Positions 7,668 through 16,755 are shown, numbered from the stretch's first letter. The stretch: DNA of 64,000 nt from Streptomyces sp. ISL-1 (GCF_018614585.1 NZ_JAGGOI010000023.1:62001-126000); one strand, 5' to 3'. Translations and numbers: made by a program. The notes: generated from the sequence alone by a model not told the origin.

Positions 7668-9467
7668 CTAAAGCTGCTCGCTGCGCCGCTCGGTGAGGCC
7701 GTACTTTCCGGCGATGGAGTTCCACAGCCCGGAGGCTTCCTTCTTCGCCTTGGTCGCATCGCCGCTGGCGCGCTCGGCCTGGGCGGTCTGTCCCGTACTG
7801 CGCGCCCGGCCGTCCTTGCAGCCCTTCTTGCCCTTGACCTGCTGGGCCCAGGCCGCGTAATGGTCGTCCGCCGATGCGGACGCCTGCCAGGCCTTGGTGA
7901 GCGACGCGGTCAGCTGGGCGTGGCTGGGCAGCTTGTCCACGGTGAGCCCACCCAGGCGGGTCACCAGACCGCGACGCTGCTGCGCTGCCCCGCTCAGATC
8001 AGTGGCCGCCTGGTCCAGGTTCTGGCACCGCTTGATGTTCTCCACCGAGCGGATGACCGCGGCGCGGCTGTTGTTGCTGTCGGCGAGAAGCTTGTCGAGC
8101 GCCTCGGCCTGCGACTTGGCGGGGTCGTCGGCGGCCTTGGGGTCGCTGCTGGGGGCGTCGGAGGTGGCGGCCACGTTCTTGCCGGCGCCGGGGTCGCTCT
8201 TCTCGTCCCCGCCGAACATGACGGCGCTGACGCCGAGCCCGAGGACGGCACAGCCGACGACGACGGCCGCGATGACGGGCACATGCGAGGACTTACGCCG
8301 CCGGGACTCGCGCTCGGGCCCCTGCGGCGCCTGCGGCTGCTGGTACTGCTGTTGCTGGTACTGCTGTTGCTGATACTGCTGTTGCTGATACTGCTGCTGA
8401 CGCGGCGGCCGGCCGCCCGCGTGCGGGGCCTCGAACTGGGGCAACTGCTGCGTGGCGCCCGGGGCTTGGGCGGCGGGCGCGTCCGTACGGAAGAGGCTGT
8501 CGAACTCCGCGGGCGGCTGCCGGTCTTCGGGAGCCCCCGGCCGGATCCCGAAGGGCGCGGCGGCGGGCGCGGGCGGCACGGGCGCGATGTACTGCGTGGC
8601 GTCGGCGTCGGGCCCCGGGACGGACGCCTGCGCGGGAACGGCCCCGAGGAACTGCGTCGACTCGGCGGGAGTCTCGGGCGGCATCGCTCCGGGCGCGACG
8701 GGAGGGATGTACTGCGTGGCGTCGGAGTCCCCCATGGGGACGGCCTGCGGGGGCAGGGCCTGAGGGGGCAGGGCCTGAGGCAGCGGCTGCGAGCCGTACC
8801 CGCTCTGAGACGCCTGTCCCTGCGACTGCCCGCCATAGGCGTCCTGCGGGGCCTGTCCCTGCGAGTGCCCGTCGTAGGCGGCGTGGGACGCCCGCCCTTG
8901 CGGGGGAAGCGGCTGCGAGCCGTACCCGCCCTGCGGCGCCTGTCCCTGCCGCGGCGCGTCATAGGCGTCCTGCGGGACCTGTCCCTGCGACTGCCCGTCG
9001 TAGGCGGCGTGGTTCCCCCGCCCTTGCGGGGGAAGCGGCTGAGAGCCGTACCCGCCCTGCGGCGCGTCATAGGCGTCCTGCGGCGCCTGTCCCTGCTGCT
9101 GCCCGTACCCCGACTGCGCGTCATATCCCGACTGCGCCGGCGGCAGCGCGCCGTACCCGCCCGGAGCCGGCGGCAGCGCGCCGTACCCGCCCTGCGGCGG
9201 CAGCGGCTGGCCGCCGTACCCAGCCTGCGGGGCCTCACCCCAGCCGCGCTGCGCGACCGGCCCACCGTCAGCCGGCGGCCCGGGCCGGCCCGGCTGCTGC
9301 TCCGGTCCCCACGGCTCACCCCACGGCTGCCCGCCCGCCGGAGCCACCTGGGCGTCGGAGACGCCTGGAATCCAGGGCTCGCTTCCGTCGGCGGGCAGCA
9401 CGACGCCTTCGTGCGCGGGCCGCGCAGCAGGCTGCTGCTGCTCGTCACCCTGTCCGCTTTGCGTCAC
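7668..9467 (-). CDS. Gln/Tyr/Gly/Pro-rich single-pass membrane protein
   Basis: 599 residues from a GTG at 9467, chosen because a good Shine-Dalgarno (taggag, 7-8 bases away) precedes it; the frame is open 30 codons further. Residues about 1-390 are low-complexity, with degenerate repeats such as GGYGSQPLPPQGR, GQAPQDAYDAP and SQGQ, then a run of QQQYQQQQYQQ. A basic segment (RESRRRKSSH) and one transmembrane helix (VPVIAAVVVGCAVLGLGVSAV) follow near residue 440. The C-terminal roughly 150 residues form a helical extracytoplasmic domain with two Cys (RCQNLD and KKGCKD), which could pair. The layout is typical of Streptomyces membrane proteins with a disordered cytoplasmic tail and an external sensory or wall-binding domain. 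Function unknown. Confidence 0.8.
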   Translation of the reverse strand: MTQSGQGDEQQQPAARPAHEGVVLPADGSEPWIPGVSDAQVAPAGGQPWGEPWGPEQQPGRPGPPADGGPVAQRGWGEAPQAGYGGQPLPPQGGYGALPPAPGGYGALPPAQSGYDAQSGYGQQQGQAPQDAYDAPQGGYGSQPLPPQGRGNHAAYDGQSQGQVPQDAYDAPRQGQAPQGGYGSQPLPPQGRASHAAYDGHSQGQAPQDAYGGQSQGQASQSGYGSQPLPQALPPQALPPQAVPMGDSDATQYIPPVAPGAMPPETPAESTQFLGAVPAQASVPGPDADATQYIAPVPPAPAAAPFGIRPGAPEDRQPPAEFDSLFRTDAPAAQAPGATQQLPQFEAPHAGGRPPRQQQYQQQQYQQQQYQQQQYQQPQAPQGPERESRRRKSSHVPVIAAVVVGCAVLGLGVSAVMFGGDEKSDPGAGKNVAATSDAPSSDPKAADDPAKSQAEALDKLLADSNNSRAAVIRSVENIKRCQNLDQAATDLSGAAQQRRGLVTRLGGLTVDKLPSHAQLTASLTKAWQASASADDHYAAWAQQVKGKKGCKDGRARSTGQTAQAERASGDATKAKKEASGLWNSIAGKYGLTERRSEQL

Positions 9468-9722
9468 CGGGACTCCTACGTGTGGACCTATGGAATCGTC
9501 GGCCCACGCTACCGGGTACGTCAGGGGCTCCGCACACACGTGTGGTAGCAGTAACAAGAAGCCCCCCTGCGACGCTGTTTACTGGTCCGCGTCAAATGGT
9601 CCGCGTCAATGGTCCGGGCCGGTTCGGGCTGGTGGTCCGCGTACGAGGACCGCGTACAAGAAGATGAGCGACGAAAGAGGTTCGGGGCCGAAGCCTCCCG
9701 GCCGCAGCCCCCGAGCCGCCCT

Positions 9723-11105
9723 CTATGCCGCCTGGAGCTCCAGCCGCGCCCCGAATTCCCGCACCGCCGACTCCTCCCCGTACGGCTCGAGCCGCTGCTG
9801 AAGGTCTTCCAGATACTCCGCGCCCCGGCTCGAGCGCAGCGTCCCCAGCAGTTCCACCGCGCGCGTGCCCGTGTGGCAGGCCTGTTCCACCTCGCGCTGC
9901 TGGACCTGGGCGGTGGCCAGCAGGACGAGACCGATCGCCCGGCGCCTGGCCCTCGACTCCGGGTGGCCGTCCAGCGCGTGCGACGCGTGGTGCGCCGCCG
10001 CCTCCGCCTGACCGAGGTCCCGGTAGCAGTGCGCCAGCTCGTCCGCCAGATAAGCGTGGTCGAAGTGGGCGATCCACACCGGGTCGTCCCCCGCCGACGG
10101 CTCGGCCCGCTCCAGCGCGGCGACCGCCTTGCCGGCCACCTCGTTGCAGGTGCGGGAGTCTCCGAGCAGGGCGTGCCCGCGCGCCTCCGCCGCTAAGAAC
10201 ATCGCCTCGGCACGCGGGGTGACCTGTCCCCGCGCTCCTTCCTGGGCGGCGCGCGCCAGCTGGGCGATCTCCCGGGGGTTCCCCAGCTGCGCCGCGAGGT
10301 GGCTCATGGAGGCCGCCAGCACATACCCGCCGTAACCGCGGTCGCCCGCCGCCTGGGCCAGCCGCAGCGCCTGGATGTAGTAGCGCTGGGCGAGCCCGGG
10401 CTGACCGGTGTCGACCGCCATATACCCGGCGAGTTCCGTCAGCCGGGCGACCGCCGCGAACAGTTCGCGGCCGACCGATTCGCGGTACGAACCCGAAAGG
10501 AGGCCCGACACCACGCTGTTCAGGTAGTGGACGACGACCGGACGGACGTGCCCGCTGCCGAAGCGGTGGTCCAGCTCGGTCAGGGCCGTCGTCATCGCCC
10601 GTACGGCTTCGACGTCCGAGACGCCGACCCGCGCCCCTGCCGTACGCGCCACCTGCGTGTCCGCGCCGGTGATCAGCCAGTCGCGGCTCGGCTCGACCAG
10701 CGCGGACGCGGCGACCGCCGACCCGGAAAGGAAGTCGCGTCGGCCCACATCGCTGCGCCACAGCTCGCAGACCTGCTCGATCGCGCCGAGCACGGTCGGC
10801 GAGAACTGCAGGCCGACGCCCGACGCCAGGTTCTTGCCGTTCGCCATGCCGATTTCGTCGATCGTGACCGTACGGCCGAGTTTGCGGCCGAGCGCCTCCG
10901 CGATGATTCCCGGCGCCCGGCCGCGCGGCTGCTGCCCGCGCAGCCAGCGCGCCACCGATGTCTTGTCGTAGCGCAGGTCCAACCCCCGTTCCGCGCCGAC
11001 CATGTTGACTCGACGGGCGAGGCCGGCGTTGGAACACCCGGCTTCCTGGATGAGCGCCTGCAACCGTTCGTTCGGTTGTCGGGCGACGAGAGGCCTGGCT
11101 GCCAT
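9723..11105 (-). CDS. XRE-like HTH regulator with TPR-type C-terminal domain (NsdA-like class)
   Basis: 460 residues. The N-terminal 90 residues contain a helix-turn-helix of the Streptomyces type (NAGLARRVNMVGAERGLDLR, then YDKTSVARWLRGQQPRGRAP). The rest is all-helical with TPR-like repeats (for example YYIQALRLAQAAGDRGYGGY and ALDGHPESRARRRAIGLV). Proteins of this design include the Streptomyces regulators of antibiotic production and development such as NsdA; target genes here are unknown. The ATG at 11105 is preceded by an AGGGGG Shine-Dalgarno. It is transcribed divergently from the prim-pol gene across 258 bases that carry a 10-bp palindrome, a possible autoregulatory site. Confidence 0.85.
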   Translation of the reverse strand: MAARPLVARQPNERLQALIQEAGCSNAGLARRVNMVGAERGLDLRYDKTSVARWLRGQQPRGRAPGIIAEALGRKLGRTVTIDEIGMANGKNLASGVGLQFSPTVLGAIEQVCELWRSDVGRRDFLSGSAVAASALVEPSRDWLITGADTQVARTAGARVGVSDVEAVRAMTTALTELDHRFGSGHVRPVVVHYLNSVVSGLLSGSYRESVGRELFAAVARLTELAGYMAVDTGQPGLAQRYYIQALRLAQAAGDRGYGGYVLAASMSHLAAQLGNPREIAQLARAAQEGARGQVTPRAEAMFLAAEARGHALLGDSRTCNEVAGKAVAALERAEPSAGDDPVWIAHFDHAYLADELAHCYRDLGQAEAAAHHASHALDGHPESRARRRAIGLVLLATAQVQQREVEQACHTGTRAVELLGTLRSSRGAEYLEDLQQRLEPYGEESAVREFGARLELQAA

Positions 11106-11136
11106 GACTACCCCCTGAGGCCGCGGTGATCCATGA

Positions 11137-11146
11137 AGTGATCACT
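11137..11146. promoter_or_regulatory. Perfect 10-bp palindrome upstream of the TPR regulator
   Basis: AGTGATCACT, about 32 bases before the regulator start and inside the divergent promoter region; a half copy (gtgatc) lies just to its left at 11126-11131. Position and symmetry fit an operator. The binding protein is unknown. Confidence 0.35.
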
Positions 11147-11363
11147 GCCCGGCTGATATACGGAGAATGCAGACTTGGAGCGAGTTCGTCGGTTTTTCCC
11201 GGGAATCGGCGTGACCCCCTGCGAGTGGCTACCCGCCCGCCGCCGTCCGGCCCCATGCGCGCCCCCACCCGTGCACCCGTGCGCCCCGCGTGCAGGATCG
11301 ATGCTTCGAGCCCCGCCACGAGACGCCCCGTAACCCAAGGTGACGGCGGTAGTTGAGTGTGTC

Positions 11364-12041
11364 GTGGAAGAGACGACCGGACTCATGGAAGCCGCCCAGA
11401 TCCCCCAGCAGCGAGGTGAGCAGCAGCTGGACCATGCCGTGCGGTACGCGGAGGAGCGGCACTGGGACGTGTTCCCCGGCACCTGGCTGGAGGCGGTGGA
11501 CGGCCAAGAACGCTGCTCGTGCGGCGACATCGCGTGCGCCTCGCCCGGCGCCCACCCGGCCAGGCCGGACTGGGCGAACCAGGCGACCGGGAGCGCGACC
11601 GCGGCCCGCAGGCTCTGGTCGAAGCAGCCGAAGGCGTCGATCCTGCTGCCGACCGGCCGTACCTTCGACGCCATCGACGTCCCCGAGTCCGCGGGCTTCC
11701 TGGCGTTGGCGCGGATGGAGCGGATGAACCTCCCTCTCGGTCCGGTCACCTGCACCCCCGATCGGCGGATGCTCTTCTTCGTACTGCCGGGAGCCGCCCT
11801 CAAGGTCCCCGATCTGATCCGCACCCTGGGCTGGGCGCCGAGCTCCATCGATCTGATCGCGCGCGGCCAGGGCCACTACGTCGCGGCCCCGCCGACCCGC
11901 ATCGGCGGAAACGGCGCGGTGCAGTGGGCACGCCGCCCCACCACCGCCAACCGGTGGCTGCCGGACGCGGACGAGTTGATCAGCCCGCTGGCATACGCAT
12001 GCGGGCGGGAGGCGGCAGCCGAACGAGCACGCCGTAGATAG
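11364..12041 (+). CDS. Bifunctional DNA primase/polymerase-like N-terminal domain protein
   Basis: 225 residues from the GTG at 11364; an ATG at 11385 is an alternative and the frame opens at 11340. The sequence has the features of the Streptomyces prim-pol-like family: a start such as AVRYAEERHWDVFPGTWLEA, a CSCGDIACASPGAHP cysteine/histidine cluster, and later DLIARGQGHYVAAPPTR. It lacks a helicase or primase C-terminal part, and the acidic catalytic pair of replicative prim-pols is not obvious, so polymerase activity is doubtful. It stands alone between a regulator and an ABC transporter operon. The Cys cluster suggests metal binding. Function in Streptomyces unknown. Confidence 0.75.
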   Translation: MEETTGLMEAAQIPQQRGEQQLDHAVRYAEERHWDVFPGTWLEAVDGQERCSCGDIACASPGAHPARPDWANQATGSATAARRLWSKQPKASILLPTGRTFDAIDVPESAGFLALARMERMNLPLGPVTCTPDRRMLFFVLPGAALKVPDLIRTLGWAPSSIDLIARGQGHYVAAPPTRIGGNGAVQWARRPTTANRWLPDADELISPLAYACGREAAAERARRR

Positions 12042-12101
12042 GGCGTGCCTACATAAGGTGGACCCGTACAGACACGGGGACACCGAAAGGCAGGGGGCAC
12101 C

Positions 12102-12923
12102 ATGCCGGACCAGGCAATTGGAGCCACAGAGGCGGGCGGAGCGCGCACAGCGCCGCCCGCCGTTCGCGTCGAGGGGCTGTGGAAGCGGTTCGGCGATCAG
12201 ATAGCGGTCGCCGGCATCGATCTGACCCTCCCCGCCGGCAAGTTCATCGGCCTGGTCGGGCCGAACGGCGCGGGCAAGACGACGACGTTGTCGATGGTGA
12301 CGGGCCTGCTCCGCCCGGATCAGGGGCGGGTGGAGGTGTCGGGCCAGGATGTGTGGCGCGACCCGGTCGAGGTGAAGTCCCGGATAGGCGTGCTGCCTGA
12401 GGGTCTGCGCCTCTTCGAGCGCCTCTCCGGCCGCGAACTGCTCGCATACAGCGGGCGGCTGCGGGGCCTGCCGGGCGCCGAGGTCGACATGCGCGCCGCG
12501 CAGCTTCTGGACGTACTGGACCTGGCGGGCGCGCAGCACAAGCTGGTCGTCGACTACTCGACGGGTATGCGGAAGAAGATCGGCCTTGCGGCCGCTCTGC
12601 TGCACAACCCCGAAGTGCTGTTCCTGGACGAGCCGTTCGAGGGAGTCGACCCGGTGTCGGCGCAGACGATCCGCGGCGTCCTCGAGCGGTACACCGCATC
12701 GGGCGCGACGGTCGTCTTCTCCAGCCATGTGATGGAACTGGTGGAGTCGTTGTGCGACTGGGTGGCGGTGATGGCCGCGGGCCGCATCCGCGCGCAGGGC
12801 CCGCTGGCGGACGTACGGGGCGACGCGCCGTCGCTGCAGAGCGCGTTCCTGGAGCTGGTGGGGGCCAACGGCCGGGATGCCGGTCATTCGCTGGACTGGC
12901 TCGGCGGCGGTGGAGCACGGTGA
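12102..12923 (+). CDS. ABC transporter ATP-binding protein
   Basis: 273 residues, good Shine-Dalgarno (AGGGGG) before ATG. Walker A is GPNGAGKT (about 53-60), the signature motif is YSTGMRKK in place of LSGGQ, and Walker B is VLFLDEPFEGVD, followed by the switch His in FSSHVMELVE. The divergent signature and the partner gene place it with drug- or polysaccharide-type exporters whose ATPase works as a dimer beneath a separate permease. Its stop overlaps the permease GTG by 4 bases (GTGA), so the two subunits are translationally coupled. Substrate unknown. Confidence 0.95.
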   Translation: MPDQAIGATEAGGARTAPPAVRVEGLWKRFGDQIAVAGIDLTLPAGKFIGLVGPNGAGKTTTLSMVTGLLRPDQGRVEVSGQDVWRDPVEVKSRIGVLPEGLRLFERLSGRELLAYSGRLRGLPGAEVDMRAAQLLDVLDLAGAQHKLVVDYSTGMRKKIGLAAALLHNPEVLFLDEPFEGVDPVSAQTIRGVLERYTASGATVVFSSHVMELVESLCDWVAVMAAGRIRAQGPLADVRGDAPSLQSAFLELVGANGRDAGHSLDWLGGGGAR

Positions 12924-14521
12924 ACACCGCTTCCCTGGCCCCTATTTTCATCACGCTCAAGCTGTCGCTGCTGCGCAACGGACTGCGGCAGTCGTCCGGC
13001 CGCAGAGCCGCATACATCTCGTCCGTCGTCGTTGCGCTGCTCTTCGCGGCGCTCCAGCTCATCGGTCTGATCGCGCTGCGCGGCAACGATCACGCGGCGT
13101 CGGTGGTGGTGTTGCTGACGGCGGTGCTGGCACTCGGCTGGGCGGTGATGCCGCTGTTCTTCCCCAGCGGTGACGAGACGCTGGATCCGACCCGTCTGGT
13201 GATGCTGCCGCTGCGGCCCGAGCCTCTTGTACGGGCGCTGCTCGCCGCATCCCTCGTGGGCATCGGCCCGCTGTTCACGCTGTGCCTGGCGGTGGGCTCG
13301 GCGATCGCGCTGGCGCACGGGACGGCCGGGGCTCTGGTCTCCGTCCTCGCCGTCGCGCTCACCCTGCTGGTGTGCGTGGCACTGGCGCGGGCGGTCGCGG
13401 CGGCGAACATCCGCCTGCTGACCTCGCGCAAGGGCCGCGACCTGGCGGTGCTCAGCGGTCTGGTGATCGCGGTGGGCATCCAGGTGGTCAACTTCGGCGC
13501 ACAGAGGATCGGGGACGCGGGCGGCCTCTCGGCGCTGGACCCGGTGGCGGGGATCGTACGGTGGCTGCCGCCGGCGTCCGCGATCGGCGCGGTGGACTCG
13601 GCGAGCGAGGGCTCGTACGGGGTCGCGGCAGGGCAGTTGGCCCTGTCGGCCGTGGCCCTGTTCGCTCTGCTGTGGTCCTGGCAGCGCAGTCTGACGAAGC
13701 TGATGACGACCCCGGACGGCTCGACCCTGGCCGCGGCGTCGGAGCCGACCCGCAAGGAGTCCTCTCTGTCGTCCCGCTTCCACCAGCTGCTGCCCGAGGG
13801 GCGTACGGGCACGGTGATGCGGCGGAGCCTGCGCTATGTGTGGCGCGACCCGAAGACGAAGGCGGCGTGGGTGACAGCGCTGGCGATCGGCCTGATCGTG
13901 CCGCTGTTCAACGCGCTGCAGGGCACGGGCTCGGTCTACTTCGCCTGCTTCGCGGCGGGGATGCTCGGCATCCAGATGTACAACCAGTTCGGCCAGGACA
14001 CCTCCGCGTTCTGGATGGTGGCGCTGACGATCTCGTCCACGAAGGACGCGTACACGGAACTGCGCGCCCGTGCCCTGGCGTTGCTGGTGATCACGCTCCC
14101 GTACACGGCCCTGGTCTGCTCCCTCACCGCGGCCGTGCTCGGCGACTGGAAAGCTCTGCCGGAGGTGCTCGGCCTCTCCTTCGCGCTGTTGGGCGCGATG
14201 CTGGCGACGGGGGCAGTGGCGTCGGCCCGATTCCCGTACTCGATCCCGCAGGACAGCGCGTACAAGAACGTCGCCCCGGGGCAGGGTGGGCTCGCCTGGA
14301 TCTCGATCTTCGGCGGGATGGTGTCGGCGGCGGCGCTGTGCGCCCCCGTGATCGTCCTGACGATCTGGCTGCATGCCTCCAACTCCCAGTCGGCGCTGTG
14401 GCTGCTGCTGCCGGTGGGCGCTGCGTACGGCGTGCTGATCGGATGGGCGGGGGTACGGGTGGCGGCGCCGCAGACGGCGGAAAGGCTGCCGGAGATTCTG
14501 GCGGCGGTCAGCAAGGGGTAG
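12920..14521 (+). CDS. ABC transporter permease, about 12 membrane segments
   Basis: 533 residues from the GTG at 12920 (GTGA overlap with the ATPase); the same frame is open far upstream but lies on the ATPase gene. It is a hydrophobic integral membrane protein with helices from YISSVVVALLFAALQLIGLI onward and a soluble middle loop near residues 260-300 (TPDGSTLAAASEPTRKESSL). No substrate-specific motif is visible. With the preceding ATPase it makes a two-gene exporter. The next gene begins about 60 bases downstream on the same strand and could be in the transcript. Confidence 0.92.
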   Translation: MNTASLAPIFITLKLSLLRNGLRQSSGRRAAYISSVVVALLFAALQLIGLIALRGNDHAASVVVLLTAVLALGWAVMPLFFPSGDETLDPTRLVMLPLRPEPLVRALLAASLVGIGPLFTLCLAVGSAIALAHGTAGALVSVLAVALTLLVCVALARAVAAANIRLLTSRKGRDLAVLSGLVIAVGIQVVNFGAQRIGDAGGLSALDPVAGIVRWLPPASAIGAVDSASEGSYGVAAGQLALSAVALFALLWSWQRSLTKLMTTPDGSTLAAASEPTRKESSLSSRFHQLLPEGRTGTVMRRSLRYVWRDPKTKAAWVTALAIGLIVPLFNALQGTGSVYFACFAAGMLGIQMYNQFGQDTSAFWMVALTISSTKDAYTELRARALALLVITLPYTALVCSLTAAVLGDWKALPEVLGLSFALLGAMLATGAVASARFPYSIPQDSAYKNVAPGQGGLAWISIFGGMVSAAALCAPVIVLTIWLHASNSQSALWLLLPVGAAYGVLIGWAGVRVAAPQTAERLPEILAAVSKG

Positions 14522-14584
14522 GGCTGGTGGCGGGGGTGACTGCGCCGCAACCCCCGGCCGCGGCCGTGAAGTAGCGTGATCGCC

Positions 14585-15427
14585 ATGTCGACGCCGCCCC
14601 CGAACCCGTATACGCAGCCGCAGTATCCGCAACAGCAGCACCCGCAGTACCCGCAGTACCCGCAGTACCCGCAGCAGGGATACGCGCCTCAGCCCCAGTA
14701 CCAGCAGCCGTACCCAGGTCGGGGCGGCCAGGGCGGCCCTGCGTACGGGTGGGGCGCGCCGCCGCCCCCGCCGCCGCAGAAGAACCAGGGTCCGAAGATC
14801 GCGCTCATCACGCTGGCGTGCATAGCGGGTGTATTCGCATTGTCCTGGTTCGGGAACAACGTCGTCGGTGGCGGAGGCGGAGGCAGCAGCAGCAGTGGGA
14901 GCTTCCCTGCGGCGGAGTACCAACTGACGCTGCCCCAGTCGCTGCTCGACGGAAAGTACAAGCTGACCGGGGACCTGTCCGACAAGGGCCAGGACGGGCT
15001 GGCCGGCACGAGCGAGGCCAACATGCGCGATGCCAAGGCCGTCGTGGCGCAGTACACCTCCCAGTCGGAGACCGGGGCCCTGGTCATCTCGGGCGGGTAC
15101 GGCCGCATCAAGGACCCGGACGAGGCCCGCACCAAGATCCTGAAGGGCGCCGGGGAGTCGGACGGGTCAACCATCGCCGTACCCGCCAAGGACTTCACTC
15201 CGGCCGGATCGGAAGTGACCATCTCCTGCCAGGTGCTGACGACGGAGCAGACCGGCGGCGGAACGACCACCCTCCCGATGTGCGCCTGGGCCGACGACAA
15301 CACGAACGCGGCGGTCGCCCTGACCAACGCCCGGATCGCGAAGCAGACCCCGGAGGAAGTCGACCTCAAGGCGGTCGCGGAGGCGACGCTGAAGGTCCGC
15401 GAGGAGACGCGTAAGCCCATCAACTGA
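14585..15427 (+). CDS. Single-pass membrane protein with proline/glutamine/tyrosine-rich N-terminus
   Basis: 280 residues from the ATG at 14585 (a GTG at 14576 is in frame). Residues 1-70 are PQYPQYPQ-type low complexity, encoded by a tandem 9-base repeat (cagtacccg) near 14645-14672, then a run of six or more prolines. One transmembrane helix (IALITLACIAGVFALSWFG) follows, then a Gly/Ser linker (GGGGGGSSSSGSF) and a 180-residue extracytoplasmic domain with two Cys. The arrangement is the Streptomyces PPQ-rich cytoplasmic tail, helix, external domain. Homologues are common in the genus without known function. It follows the ABC operon. Confidence 0.8.
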   Translation: MSTPPPNPYTQPQYPQQQHPQYPQYPQYPQQGYAPQPQYQQPYPGRGGQGGPAYGWGAPPPPPPQKNQGPKIALITLACIAGVFALSWFGNNVVGGGGGGSSSSGSFPAAEYQLTLPQSLLDGKYKLTGDLSDKGQDGLAGTSEANMRDAKAVVAQYTSQSETGALVISGGYGRIKDPDEARTKILKGAGESDGSTIAVPAKDFTPAGSEVTISCQVLTTEQTGGGTTTLPMCAWADDNTNAAVALTNARIAKQTPEEVDLKAVAEATLKVREETRKPIN

Positions 15428-15983
15428 CGGCCTGCGTCAGGTCAGGGCATGCTGACGGACCATACGTCCTCATGCCCTGGCCAGTAGTCGTGATCGCCCG
15501 CGTACGACGGCATGCGGGTGCGTTTCCAGTTGGCGGCCCGCGCAAGCCTCGTCGGCATCCGCGTCCGCGAGAGCGACGCCCCCTCCGCAGCACTCATCAC
15601 CGCCTCCACACAACTCCGCGCCCTCAGGGCAGCCATCGAGGCGACTTCCATTGATTAGCACGCGTATACGTTCCGTTCTCACAGACGTATCGCACCGCGC
15701 CGCCCACACCCCTCGTCGAGCGATGCTTTCCAGTCGAAGCTGCTCACCCGAACGCACTACCGTCCGGGCATTCATGCAGCTCAGACGATAGTTTTCTATT
15801 GCACAACCGGTGATCGTCCACATGCTGGACCCCTCCCCACACCCGCTCCGAGCTGCCCGAACGACCATTCGGTAGACATCACTGCAACGTGCGCGGCCGG
15901 AAAGTGGTGATCAATGTGCACTCACTGTCCGCATACGCAAGACTCCCGACCGCAATCACCCCCCGAGTGAAGGAGTTTCACAC
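15428..15983. other. Intergenic region with one possible small ORF remnant
   Basis: 556 bases without a convincing gene. On the + strand an ORF at 15512-15658 (48 residues) ends in VGIRVRESDAPSAALITAS, which resembles the C-terminal half of small DUF397-type proteins, but the Trp-Arg-Lys-Ser-Ser N-terminal half is absent and a stop lies 7 codons upstream. It may be a decayed gene. The last 25 bases hold the AAGGAG Shine-Dalgarno of the inhibitor gene. I see nothing else definite. Confidence 0.4.
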
Positions 15984-16448
15984 ATGCGTTACATCCTCAA
16001 CACAGTCGCCGCGACCGCCACGGCCGCCGCCCTCCTGCTGACCGGCACCGCCGCCGCGGGCGCCGCGCAGGCCCAGCCCACGCAAGCCACCCAGCCCGCC
16101 CAGGCGAAGAGCCTGTACTCCCCCTCCGCCCTCGTACTCACCATCGGCAAGGGCGAAGACGCCGCGACCGCCACTGTCGACCGCGCCGTAACCCTGAACT
16201 GCGCTCCCCGCCCCGACGGCACCCACCCCATGCCCGCGGCCGCGTGTATGGAACTGCGGATCGTCGACGGCGAGTTCGCCGCGCTTGCCGATACGTCGTC
16301 GACGAAGACCTGCACCCGCCAGTGGGCCCCCGTCGTGGTCACCGCCCAGGGCGTGTGGCAGGGCAAGCGGGTCGCATGGTCGGCCACGTTCGGCAACGAG
16401 TGCGAGATGGAAGGCCGCCTGGCCCAGGGCGCGGTCTTCGCCTTCTGA
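15984..16448 (+). CDS. Subtilisin-inhibitor-like (SSI family) secreted protease inhibitor
   Basis: 154 residues with a Sec signal peptide (hydrophobic residues 8-30). The mature part has the SSI signature: SLYSPSALVLTIGKGE, Cys73-Cys88 and Cys110-Cys140 as the expected disulphides, GVWQGKRVAWSATFGNEC, and the C-terminal GAVFAF typical of the family. By alignment with SSI (reactive bond Met-Val after Cys-Pro), the reactive site here is Cys110-Thr-Arg112-Gln-Trp, so P1 is Arg and trypsin-like proteases are the likely targets. AAGGAG lies 8 bases before the ATG. SSI proteins control extracellular proteases during Streptomyces development. Confidence 0.95.
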   Translation: MRYILNTVAATATAAALLLTGTAAAGAAQAQPTQATQPAQAKSLYSPSALVLTIGKGEDAATATVDRAVTLNCAPRPDGTHPMPAAACMELRIVDGEFAALADTSSTKTCTRQWAPVVVTAQGVWQGKRVAWSATFGNECEMEGRLAQGAVFAF

Positions 16449-16474
16449 GCCCGCCCTGCATCACGCCTGACGCA

Positions 16475-16755
16475 TAACTCAACGTTCCACGAGGCCGGTA
16501 GCGCACCCCCGCAGAAGACGCACACGAAGTCGCCCTCCCACACGACGTTGGCCTCCCCGCATCCAGCGCAAAGCCGGAAGGCGACCTCGTTCGTGAAACC
16601 GTCAGGACGACCGAGCCCCACCCGATCCAGCGCCCCGGCGACAGCCGGCCAGGAGTCGAGGTCCGGGCAATAGCCGGTCGGCCGGGTTGCCGTCCTCGCT
16701 GATCGCCCAGCCGTTGCCGCCGCGGCTGAAGGCGATCACTCCCCCGCTCCGAGCA
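16475..16755 (-). pseudogene. Frameshifted C-terminal remnant of a Streptomyces hypothetical protein
   Basis: On the minus strand, one frame (about 16743 to 16676) reads GVIAFSRGGNGWAISEDG, and a second frame picks up at about 16672 with YCPDLDSWPAVAGALDRVGL, then a four-cysteine zinc-ribbon-like part (LCAGCGEANVVWEGDFVCVF then CGG) and ends near WNVE. The paired CxxC motifs and the final WN are typical of the tail of a known Streptomyces protein type. There is no start, the frame changes near 16675, and the second frame runs on into the antisense of the inhibitor gene with no stop after WNVE. I call it a gene remnant. The surrounding 16449-16919 holds no other gene. Confidence 0.55.

Noticed and set aside
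7860..9548. 562-codon + strand frame opposite the Gln/Tyr-rich protein gene
   Set aside because: Leu/Arg/Gly-rich mirror of a repeat; the minus-strand frame has a Shine-Dalgarno, a membrane helix and a plausible external domain.
12884..14923. 679-codon minus-strand frame opposite the ABC permease
   Set aside because: Arg/His/Gln-rich shadow; the permease frame has clear membrane helices and a coupled start.
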